From Blastocatellia bacterium UBA7656 (GTDB lineage: Bacteria > Acidobacteriota > Blastocatellia > UBA7656), in assembly GCA_002483445.1 (NCBI GenBank), contig DLHY01000078.1, positions 78,663 through 142,662 on the forward strand: DNA of 64,000 nt, in the 5' to 3' direction. Positions within the stretch are counted from its first letter, which is position 1. Every line of letters starts with the position of its first letter. Positions 48,535 to 56,130 of the stretch are shown here, one piece after another. The position numbers and the translations under genes are program-made. The notes beneath the pieces were generated by a model, which saw nothing but the letters and a program-made list of their open reading frames with translations, was not told the origin of the DNA and did no database searches.

Positions 48535-50961
48535 TCATTCATAGCGAAGCGCGACAATCGGATCTACGCGGGTCGCTCGTCGCGCTGGCACGAAACAGGC
48601 TGCCAGAGCCACTCCTGCCAGAAACACCGATACGCCCGCCAATGTCGCCGCATCGGTCGCGCTCACGCCATAAAGCAGTGACGACATCAACCTGGTCAGC
48701 GCGAAGGCGGAAGCGAGGCCAATCGCGACTCCAATCGAAGCGAGCGCCATACCGTGCCTCAGCACGATTCTAAGCACGTCGCTTCGACGCGCGCCCAGAG
48801 CCAGCCGCACTCCGAATTCGTGTGTGCGCTGCTCTACGGCATAACTCATCACGCCGTAGATGCCTACCGATGCCAGCGCAAGTCCCAACACGGCGAAGAT
48901 GCCGAGCAGCATCATGTAAAATCGCTCGCCGGAGATCGAGCGCGCGAGAATCTGCTCCATCGAGCGAATGCGCTTGAGCGGCAGCGCCGGATCGACAGCA
49001 GCCATTTCCTTTTTCACTGCGGCAGAGAGAGTCATCGGATCACCGGTCGTTCTGATGGCGAAATCCGCGCCAGCCCATTGCCTCAGTTGCAGCATCAATC
49101 CGGAAGGAACCTGAACGGCAGGGACGAAAAGGGACGGCATCGCTCGATCTGTGAGATTGAATTTTTCGGTGTCGCCCACGATGCCGACTATCGTCTTAGG
49201 TTGAGGGTCTGCGTAATCGCCCATCGTGCGCGCGATGAAGACTCGTTTGCCCAGAGGATCAGTGTCAGGATAATGCTGGCGCGCAAGCGCCCTGTTGATG
49301 ATGACCACTCCTTCAGCGCCTTCTGAATCCCTCGGTTCGAACTCGCGTCCGGCGGTGAGAGGGATTTTCATCACGCGAAAATAATCCATCGTGATCATTC
49401 GATACTGAATCGCCGTTATATCCGTTTTGCCTTCGAATTCGACCGGCAGATTGAGACCGGAATCGAGTGGCACTCCGCTAGTTACCGAAGCCTCCTCCAC
49501 GCCGGGAAGAGATTTTATTCGCTCAAGCGCGCGCTCATAAAACTGAGACACCTCGGCAGTCGAGTCATACTGCGCGCCGCTTGGCGACACCTGAAAAGTC
49601 AGAACATTGCGAGGATCGAATCCCGTCTCGACTCGCATCAGGTTTGCGAATGTGCGAATCATCAAACTCGCGCCGACAAGCAGCACCAGAGACAGGGCGA
49701 CTTCGATGACGACGAGCGCGCTTCTCATTCGCCCGCGGCTCGCGCCCGCGATGCCTTTGCCTGAAGTCTCCTTGAGCGCGTTGTTGACGTTTAAGCGGGA
49801 GATTTGAATCGCAGGAGCGATCCCGAACAGGAGCCCCGTGACGAGGGAAGTCGCCAGAGTGAAAGCCAGCACGCGATAGTCAAAGCCGATTTCCGCTGAT
49901 TGCGGAATCAGCCCTTGGGGAATGATCGAGCGCAGCGCGTCCGTTCCCCACAGCGCGAGCAGGAGTCCCGCGCCTCCTCCCGCGATGGCCAGCAGCAGGC
50001 TTTCAGTCAGAAGTTGCCTTGCCAGTCGAGACCATCGCGCGCCCAATGCCTGACGAATAGCCATCTCGCGATGACGCGCCGATGCGCGAGTCATTTGCAG
50101 ATTGGCTACATTGGCGCAGGCTATGAGCAGCACGAAGCTGACCGCGCCGAGAAGCATCCAAAGCGTCGGACGAATGTCGCGGACGAGCAGTTCTCTGTAG
50201 CCCGCGATGCCCACGCTTTCGCGTTCCTGCATTCCTTTCGGAAACTGAGCGCGATACTTTTCGCCGACAAGCTTCATCTCCGCTCGCGCCTGCTCCATAC
50301 TCACTTCAGGTTTCAAACGACCGATGACCGAACAATTGTATCCGCCCTGCTGTATGCCCTGCGCCGCGCGCAGCGAGACGAAGACATCCGCATCGGGGAC
50401 GAACCTGAAATCCGGGGGAAGCACGCCGATGATGGTATGAGGCTGGCTGTCGAGCGAAATCGTTTTGCCGATCACCGCGTCATCGCCGAAACGCCGCCGC
50501 CGCAGATGGTCGCTGATGATGGCGACTTTTTCTCCGCCCGGACTGTCTTCCTGTTCGGCAAAGGCGCGACCATCGGGACTTACGCCCAGCGCGCGGAAGA
50601 AATCAACCGAGACTCTCATTCCAGTGACATACTCTGCTTCGCCTTCGCCCGAAAGATTGAATCCTGCGATTGATTGATAGCCTGCCATCGCTTCGAACGA
50701 CTCGCTGTTCTCGCGCCAGAAGAGAAACTTCTTTTCGGTTGTTCTGTTGATGTCATCGGCTTGATAACTGCGGCCCACACTCACGACGCGCTCAGGCTCA
50801 GGGTAGGGCAGGGAACGAAGCAGCACGGAATTGACCACAGTGAAGATGGCAGTGTTCGCGCCTATGCCAAGCCCCATCGTGATGACCGCGATCAGCGTGA
50901 ACGCGGGCTTCTTCATCAGCATCCGAACCGCATAGCGCAGGTCTTGCAGTAGGCTCTCCAT
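48535..50961 (-). CDS. ADOP family permease 5
   Basis: 808 residues. MESLLQDLRYAVRMLMKKPAFTLIAVITMGLGIGANTAIFTVVNSVLLRSLPYPEPERVVSVG opens it; CANVANLQMTRASARHREMAIRQALGARWSRLARQLLTESLLLA and GVMSYAVEQRTHEFGVRLALGARRSDVLRIVLRHGMALA mark the two FtsX parts. It ends RRATRVDPIVALRYE. AAGGAG lies eight bases before ATG 50961. A heptamer inverted repeat separates it from the upstream prolyl oligopeptidase. About 110 bases separate its stop from the PD40 gene start. Confidence 0.92.
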   Translation of the reverse strand: MESLLQDLRYAVRMLMKKPAFTLIAVITMGLGIGANTAIFTVVNSVLLRSLPYPEPERVVSVGRSYQADDINRTTEKKFLFWRENSESFEAMAGYQSIAGFNLSGEGEAEYVTGMRVSVDFFRALGVSPDGRAFAEQEDSPGGEKVAIISDHLRRRRFGDDAVIGKTISLDSQPHTIIGVLPPDFRFVPDADVFVSLRAAQGIQQGGYNCSVIGRLKPEVSMEQARAEMKLVGEKYRAQFPKGMQERESVGIAGYRELLVRDIRPTLWMLLGAVSFVLLIACANVANLQMTRASARHREMAIRQALGARWSRLARQLLTESLLLAIAGGGAGLLLALWGTDALRSIIPQGLIPQSAEIGFDYRVLAFTLATSLVTGLLFGIAPAIQISRLNVNNALKETSGKGIAGASRGRMRSALVVIEVALSLVLLVGASLMIRTFANLMRVETGFDPRNVLTFQVSPSGAQYDSTAEVSQFYERALERIKSLPGVEEASVTSGVPLDSGLNLPVEFEGKTDITAIQYRMITMDYFRVMKIPLTAGREFEPRDSEGAEGVVIINRALARQHYPDTDPLGKRVFIARTMGDYADPQPKTIVGIVGDTEKFNLTDRAMPSLFVPAVQVPSGLMLQLRQWAGADFAIRTTGDPMTLSAAVKKEMAAVDPALPLKRIRSMEQILARSISGERFYMMLLGIFAVLGLALASVGIYGVMSYAVEQRTHEFGVRLALGARRSDVLRIVLRHGMALASIGVAIGLASAFALTRLMSSLLYGVSATDAATLAGVSVFLAGVALAACFVPARRATRVDPIVALRYE

Positions 50962-50978
50962 GTCCTAAACTCCTTTCG

Positions 50979-51056
50979 AATGCGGAGTGCGGAGTGCGGA
51001 GTGCGGAATAAGGGAACCCTTTTTCGTTCCGCATTCCGCATTCCGCACCCCGCATT
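50979..51056. repeat. Heptamer inverted repeat, AATGCGG/AGTGCGG type (second copy)
   Basis: AATGCGG then three AGTGCGG (50979-51006), a loop with AAGGGAACCCTTT, then units TTCCGCA, TTCCGCA, TTCCGCA, CCCCGCA (51028-51056) that pair with the left arm with few mismatches. It lies between the S9 peptidase stop (51065) and the ADOP 5 start. Confidence 0.92.
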
Positions 51057-51064
51057 TCCGAACT

Positions 51065-53236
51065 TCACCGGTTTGAGTGCGCCTCCTCCGTCGCATACTT
51101 AGGAGTCGCGCCCAGAGTGTGAAACAAAAACGAATAGATGTCGGCTGTCTGCTCGATGGCCTTCGAAGTGCTGCTCGCGCCGTGACCTGATTTAGTATCG
51201 ATGCGAATCAGCACGGGGTTTTCCTTGCTGGCTTTTTCCTGAAGAGTCGCCGCGTACTTGAACGAGTGAGCCGGTACTACGCGGTCATCATGATCAGCAG
51301 TGGTGATGAGCGTGGCCGGGTACTTCACGCCTGCGCGAATGTTGTGCAGGGGCGAGTAAGCGTGGAGGGCTTTGAATTCCTCGGCGTTATCGCTCGATCC
51401 GTAGTCGGCTATCCATGCCGCGCCGATGGTGAATTTGTGGAAGCGCAGCATGTCCATCACGCCGACTGCCGGGATTGCCGCGCGAAACAGTTCGGGCCGC
51501 TGATTGATCACTGCGCCGACGAGAAGCCCGCCGTTCGAGCCGCCATTGACGGCCAGCTTTTCGGAGGAGGTGTACTTGTTGGCGATGAGCCACTGAGCCG
51601 CCGCGATGAAGTCGTCGAATACGTTCTGCTTTCTGAGCTTGGTTCCGGCTTCGTGCCATTTCTCGCCGTACTCGCCGCCGCCGCGGATATTGGCCGAGGC
51701 ATAGACGAAACCCTGTTCGAGAAGCGCGAGGCGAAGCGGATTGAAGCCGGGCGAGGTGGTGATGTTGAAACCGCCATAGCCATAAAGCAAGGTCGGATTC
51801 TGGCCGTCGAGCTTGATGCCTTTTTTGTAGACCAGAAACATCGGCACGCGCGTTCCATCTTTGCTCTTGTAGAAGACCTGTCTGGTTTCGTAGTCGGTCG
51901 GCTTGAATCCCGAAATCTCAGGCGCGCGGAAGAGAGTCGTCTTTCGCGTGCTGATGTCGTAGCGGAATATGGTCGGCGCGTAGTTGAACGAATTGAATGT
52001 GTAGAACACGAACTTGTCATCCCGTTCGCCCCCGAATCCTCCGGCTGAACCGGGACCGGGCAATCGCACTTCGTTTTCCAGACGCCCGTCGAGGCTGTGG
52101 ACATAAACCCGCGTGGTGACATCTTTGAGATAAACCGCGAAGAGCTTTCCTCCTGAGACGGTCGCATACTGAAGCGGATCGGGCTTTTCGGGAAGGATAG
52201 TCTTCCAGTTTTTCTCTTCGGGAGTTTTCGGGTCGAACAAAACGACTTTGCCGTTGGGCGCATTCCTGTCGATTTGCATCAGGAACGTGTCGCCGATGTT
52301 GTCCACAACGTTGAAGCTGTCATCGCCGATGTCGGCGACGATGGGCGTGAAATTCTTCTCGCCCTTGGAAAGGTCGCGATAGAAGAGCGCGTTGCCTTTT
52401 TTGCCGCTGCCGCTTTCGCTGATCGAAAGAATCGCGAACCTTTCGTCTTCAGTCGTGCCGACGCCGAAAAAGCGATAGGGGTTGGCTTTGTCTTCATAAA
52501 CCAGTTCGTCTTCTGACTGAGGAGTGCCGACGCGATGATAATAGACTTTCATGTATTCGTTCTTCGAGGAAAGCTCGCGGCCACGTTCAGGCGCGTCGTA
52601 TCGGTTGTAATAAAACCCGTTGCCAAGCCATGACGCGCCGGAGAATTTGATCCATTTCAGGTTGTCCGCAAGAGTCTTCTTCGTCGCCACTTCCATCACG
52701 AAATATTCCTGCCAGTCCGAGCCGCTTTTCGATACGCCGTAGGCTGCATACTTTCCGTCTTTCGACAGCGAAAAGGTAGTGAGCCGCGCCGTGCCGTCTT
52801 CGGAGAATTTGTTCGGATCGATCAAAACTTCGGGCCTGCCGTCGAAACCCTTCTGGACATAGAGGACGCTTTGATTTTGCAGCCCGTCGTTTTTGCTGAA
52901 GAAATAGTTATCGCCTTTTCTGAAAGGCTGCCCGTATTTTGGATAATTGAAGAGCTTCTCCAGTCGTTCTTTGACCTTCGCGCGGTAAGGGATGCTGGAG
53001 AGATAAGCGAAGGTGACTTTGTTTTGCTCTTCGACCCAGCGAGCCGTCTCGGCGGAGTTATCGTCTTCGAGCCAGCGAAAGGGATCAGCTACCTTCACTC
53101 CGTGGTAGGTATCGGTGTGATCGACTTTTCTGGTCATCGGATATTGAATTTGCTGCGCGAGCGCCGAAAAGGCAAGCGTCGCGAAGGCCAGAGAGACTGC
53201 GATGAGAGAAGCGAAAAGGGAACGTGTCTTTTTCAT
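51065..53236 (-). CDS. Prolyl oligopeptidase (S9A), secreted
   Basis: 723 residues with a signal peptide (LFASLIAVSLAFATLAFSALA). The N-terminus has YPMTRKVDHTDTYHGVKVADPFRWLEDDNS, then a seven-bladed propeller (about 80-430). The C-terminal catalytic domain has Ser567 (NGGSNGG), Asp650 (TADHDDRVVP) and His685 (SGHG); Arg652, equivalent to the substrate-binding Arg643 of the pig enzyme, is present. It cuts after proline in short peptides in the periplasm or outside. CAGGAGG lies before ATG 53236. It stands among ADOP permease genes. Confidence 0.96.
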   Translation of the reverse strand: MKKTRSLFASLIAVSLAFATLAFSALAQQIQYPMTRKVDHTDTYHGVKVADPFRWLEDDNSAETARWVEEQNKVTFAYLSSIPYRAKVKERLEKLFNYPKYGQPFRKGDNYFFSKNDGLQNQSVLYVQKGFDGRPEVLIDPNKFSEDGTARLTTFSLSKDGKYAAYGVSKSGSDWQEYFVMEVATKKTLADNLKWIKFSGASWLGNGFYYNRYDAPERGRELSSKNEYMKVYYHRVGTPQSEDELVYEDKANPYRFFGVGTTEDERFAILSISESGSGKKGNALFYRDLSKGEKNFTPIVADIGDDSFNVVDNIGDTFLMQIDRNAPNGKVVLFDPKTPEEKNWKTILPEKPDPLQYATVSGGKLFAVYLKDVTTRVYVHSLDGRLENEVRLPGPGSAGGFGGERDDKFVFYTFNSFNYAPTIFRYDISTRKTTLFRAPEISGFKPTDYETRQVFYKSKDGTRVPMFLVYKKGIKLDGQNPTLLYGYGGFNITTSPGFNPLRLALLEQGFVYASANIRGGGEYGEKWHEAGTKLRKQNVFDDFIAAAQWLIANKYTSSEKLAVNGGSNGGLLVGAVINQRPELFRAAIPAVGVMDMLRFHKFTIGAAWIADYGSSDNAEEFKALHAYSPLHNIRAGVKYPATLITTADHDDRVVPAHSFKYAATLQEKASKENPVLIRIDTKSGHGASSTSKAIEQTADIYSFLFHTLGATPKYATEEAHSNR

Positions 53237-53313
53237 GTCGATTCCTCCTGATTATTTGCCGGTCAATTATATTATCTAACGATTGACCTCTTCGCACGCG
53301 CCTTTCCGGCAGA

Positions 53314-53371
53314 CAGTTTTCAGTTTCCAGTTTTCAGTTTTCAGCAGGGAGCTACCCTGAAAACTGAAAAC
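53314..53371. repeat. Heptamer inverted repeat, CAGTTTT/CTGAAAA type
   Basis: CAGTTTT CAGTTTC CAGTTTT CAGTTTT CAG (53314-53344) and CTGAAAA CTGAAAA (53357-53370) pair over at least 14 bases, with loop CAGGGAGCTACC. The right arm reaches the ADOP 6 stop codon. Same heptamer as at 27325 and 45004. Confidence 0.93.
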
Positions 53372-55839
53372 TATTCGTATCTGAGCGCCGTGATCGGATC
53401 GACTTTCATAGCTCGTCGCGCGGGAATGAAACACGCCATGGATGCGACGGCGACGAGCAGCAGCACGACGATCAGGTAAGTCGTCGGATCAGATGCGCTC
53501 ACGCCGTACAAAAGATTTTCAATCACGCGAGTCAATGCGAACGCGCCCATAAGCCCCAGCCCCACGCCTGTCATCGCAAGGCGCAAACCCTGACCGATGA
53601 TCATGCGAAGCAAATCGCTTCTCTCCGCGCCCAGAGCCATGCGAATGCCTATCTCGCGCGTGCGTCGGGCGACCGAATAACTCATCACGCCGTAAAGACC
53701 GACGGCGGCAAGCAGAAGCGCGAACATACCGAGAGAGCCGACGAGCGCGGCTGCCGCGTCGGCGCCCCACAGCGACCGCTGGAGGAATTGTTGAATCGTT
53801 TTCACTCCGTAGAGCGCCAGCGTTTGATCCAGAGCGCGAACCTCCCGCCTCAACCCTGCGGCAAGACTCGCAGTGTCGGCTTTCGAGCGAAGAAGTATGC
53901 GGACGCGGTTATCGTAATTCTGCCACAGCGGAAGGAACATATAAGACATCCGGGCTTCGCCGAGCGTCAGGTACTTCCCGTCTCTGGCCACGCCGATCAC
54001 TTCGAGAAACGGTCTGTTCTGGTTGCCGAGTTGGATGCGCTTGCCAAGGGGGTTTTGATCGGGCCAGTACAACCGGGCCATAGTTTCGTTGATGACGACC
54101 ACGCGAGGAGATTTTTCATCATCGCGTTCATCGAAGGCGCGACCCTCGACGATCTCAGTTCCCATAGTCTCGAAATACTTTGGCCCTGCGGCGGTGTACA
54201 GCGCCGAGTTCTTTTCCGTCTCCGAGCGCGGCACATAACCCTCGACAAAAATGCGCGCGCCCTCTGTGCCGTCGTCGAGAGGAAGCGTTACAGCGAGGCT
54301 GGCTGACTCAACGCCGGGAATGGTCTCGGCGCGTTCAAGGAGTCGTTTGTAAAACTCCCGCCCCTGTTTTTCGGTGTAGCCCTGCGCGCCGAGGTGAACC
54401 GAGCCGATGAGAATGTCGTTTGTGTCGAAGCCCGGATTCATCTGATTGGCGTTTTGCAGGCTTCTCACAAAGAGTCCGGCTGATATGAGCAGCACCATCG
54501 ACAACGCTACCTGCGCTACGACGAGCGCGTTGCGAAGCCTGAATCGCCGCGCGCCTGATGTCTGGGGTTCGCCTTTGAGCGCAGGAACCAGATCAGGCTT
54601 CGACGCCTGAAGCGCGGGAAGGAGTCCGAATATGATTCCGGTTATGACCGACAGCCCGAATGCGAACAGGAAAACACGATGATCGATTGAGAGATCGTAA
54701 TCAGGATTGATAGTTGAAAAATCGAGGTCAGGCCCGCTCGTCGCTAACAACTCGATGAGCCACGATGCAGCCACGAGTCCCAGAGCGCCGCCCGCTATCG
54801 ACAGCGCGATGCTTTCGGTGAGAAGTTGCCTTACAAGCCGCCATCGGCTTGCGCCCATGGCGAGACGAATGGCTATTTCGCGCCTTCGCGCAGTCGCTTT
54901 TGCAAGGAGGAGATTGGCGACGTTTGCGCACACGATCAGCAGCACCAGTCCGACCACGCCCATCATCATCGCCGAAATGAATGTGAGTATGTTGTCTCCT
55001 CCCGGAAGCGGTTGCGTCTTGTGCGCGCCGGAAGCGATTTTGATCGAGACATCGCTATTCGTCCGCGGGTAGGCGGCGGCAAGCTGACCGGCGATCAGGT
55101 TCATCTCCGCTCCGGCCTGTTTGAGAGAGACGCCCTCTTTCATTCTCCCGTTGACGTTCATCCATCGCCAGCCCCGCTGATCGAGGCGGTCTTCGTTCTC
55201 GCGAAGTATCTGGCCGTGCATCGTGACCGGCATCCAGATATCAGGCATGTAGCCGAGAAAGCGCGTGCCTGAAAAACCTAAGTTGGCTACGCCCGCTATG
55301 GTGAAGTCGTGGCCGTTGAGTCGTATGATTTTTCCGGCAATCTGAGGATCGCTGTTGAAGTGACGCTGCCAGAAGCTGTAACTCAAAACAGCCACCGCGT
55401 GCGCGCCCGGACGGAGATCGTCCTGCTCGGTGAGTAAGCGCCCGACGGCGGGTCTGACTCCGAGACCTGTGAAATAATTGCCCGTGACCAACTCGCCCCA
55501 TACAAGCTCAGGCTGCTGACCCGCGCTTGCTATATTGAGCGTGACGCCGTAGTGGCCGACGAGATCGGAGAAGGATTCATTCCTGTCGCGATAGTCCACG
55601 TAATCGGGATAAGAAAAGGAATCGGGGAAAGTGGAACTCGGCTCGATGACATAAAGCGCGGCCAGTTGATCGGGCCTCTCGACAGGCAGCGGTTTAAAAA
55701 GCACTGCGTTGACCAGACTGAAGATGGCGGCGTTGGCTCCTATGCCGAGCGCAATCGAGAGCAGGGCGATAGCGGTAAATCCCGGAGTTCTGGCCAGAGT
55801 CCTGATGCAGTAGCGAAGGTCGGCCAATAGCGTCTTCAT
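53371..55839 (-). CDS. ADOP family permease 6
   Basis: 822 residues, the most divergent copy. LADLRYCIRTLARTPGFTAIALLSIALGIGANAAIFSLVNAVLFKPLPVERPDQLAALYVIEPSST begins it. CANVANLLLAKATARRREIAIRLAMGASRWRLVRQLLTESIALSI and GVMSYSVARRTREIGIRMALGAERSDLLRMIIGQGLRLAM mark the FtsX parts; the end is RRAMKVDPITALRYE. The tract DYVDYRDRNESFSDLVGHYG is a variant of the FLDWK..SFE segment seen in the other copies. The GAGGAAG before ATG 55839 is a good ribosome site. No ATPase gene nearby. Confidence 0.92.
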   Translation of the reverse strand: MKTLLADLRYCIRTLARTPGFTAIALLSIALGIGANAAIFSLVNAVLFKPLPVERPDQLAALYVIEPSSTFPDSFSYPDYVDYRDRNESFSDLVGHYGVTLNIASAGQQPELVWGELVTGNYFTGLGVRPAVGRLLTEQDDLRPGAHAVAVLSYSFWQRHFNSDPQIAGKIIRLNGHDFTIAGVANLGFSGTRFLGYMPDIWMPVTMHGQILRENEDRLDQRGWRWMNVNGRMKEGVSLKQAGAEMNLIAGQLAAAYPRTNSDVSIKIASGAHKTQPLPGGDNILTFISAMMMGVVGLVLLIVCANVANLLLAKATARRREIAIRLAMGASRWRLVRQLLTESIALSIAGGALGLVAASWLIELLATSGPDLDFSTINPDYDLSIDHRVFLFAFGLSVITGIIFGLLPALQASKPDLVPALKGEPQTSGARRFRLRNALVVAQVALSMVLLISAGLFVRSLQNANQMNPGFDTNDILIGSVHLGAQGYTEKQGREFYKRLLERAETIPGVESASLAVTLPLDDGTEGARIFVEGYVPRSETEKNSALYTAAGPKYFETMGTEIVEGRAFDERDDEKSPRVVVINETMARLYWPDQNPLGKRIQLGNQNRPFLEVIGVARDGKYLTLGEARMSYMFLPLWQNYDNRVRILLRSKADTASLAAGLRREVRALDQTLALYGVKTIQQFLQRSLWGADAAAALVGSLGMFALLLAAVGLYGVMSYSVARRTREIGIRMALGAERSDLLRMIIGQGLRLAMTGVGLGLMGAFALTRVIENLLYGVSASDPTTYLIVVLLLVAVASMACFIPARRAMKVDPITALRYE

Positions 55840-55977
55840 AACTTCCTCCCGAACGAAATCGAATCAAACCTTGCCACAGTGCAGATCAAACGGAGTGCCA
55901 TGGGGGAGAGAATCGTAAATGGTCAAATGCTTCGATTTGGCGGGGAGAGCGACATTCTCAAGGCCGTTTCGTATGTG

Positions 55978-56007
55978 CGATAGTGGGACTGCTCATTCCC
56001 ACTATCG
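55978..56007. repeat. 11-bp perfect hairpin
   Basis: CGATAGTGGGA (55978-55988) and TCCCACTATCG (55997-56007) with an eight-base loop. It follows TATGTG, as do the Crp-type palindromes, but its arms differ from them. It has no T tract, so its role is open. Confidence 0.6.
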
Positions 56008-56071
56008 ATCAGCGAAGGTGGGCTTCGATAATCGCTTCACACTGACAGCGCGGACGGACGCAGCGATTCGG

Positions 56072-56100
56072 GAAAAAACCGGGGCCAGCACTCTGGCCCC
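56072..56100 (-). terminator. Rho-independent terminator of the second prolyl oligopeptidase
   Basis: GGGGCCAG (56081-56088) pairs with CTGGCCCC (56093-56100) with loop CACT. On the minus strand the stem is followed by GG and T6 (from the A run at 56073-56078). Confidence 0.85.
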
Positions 56101-56130
56101 ATCCCGTCGTCGTGATTGAATTGGATAACT

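Larger units (their letters stand above)
55840..56130. other. Intergenic region with two hairpins
   Basis: No gene supported. Contains a stem CGATAGTGGGA/TCCCACTATCG (55978-55988 with 55997-56007) and the terminator at 56072-56100. The start of ADOP 6 should have its promoter near 55850-55970. Confidence 0.55.
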
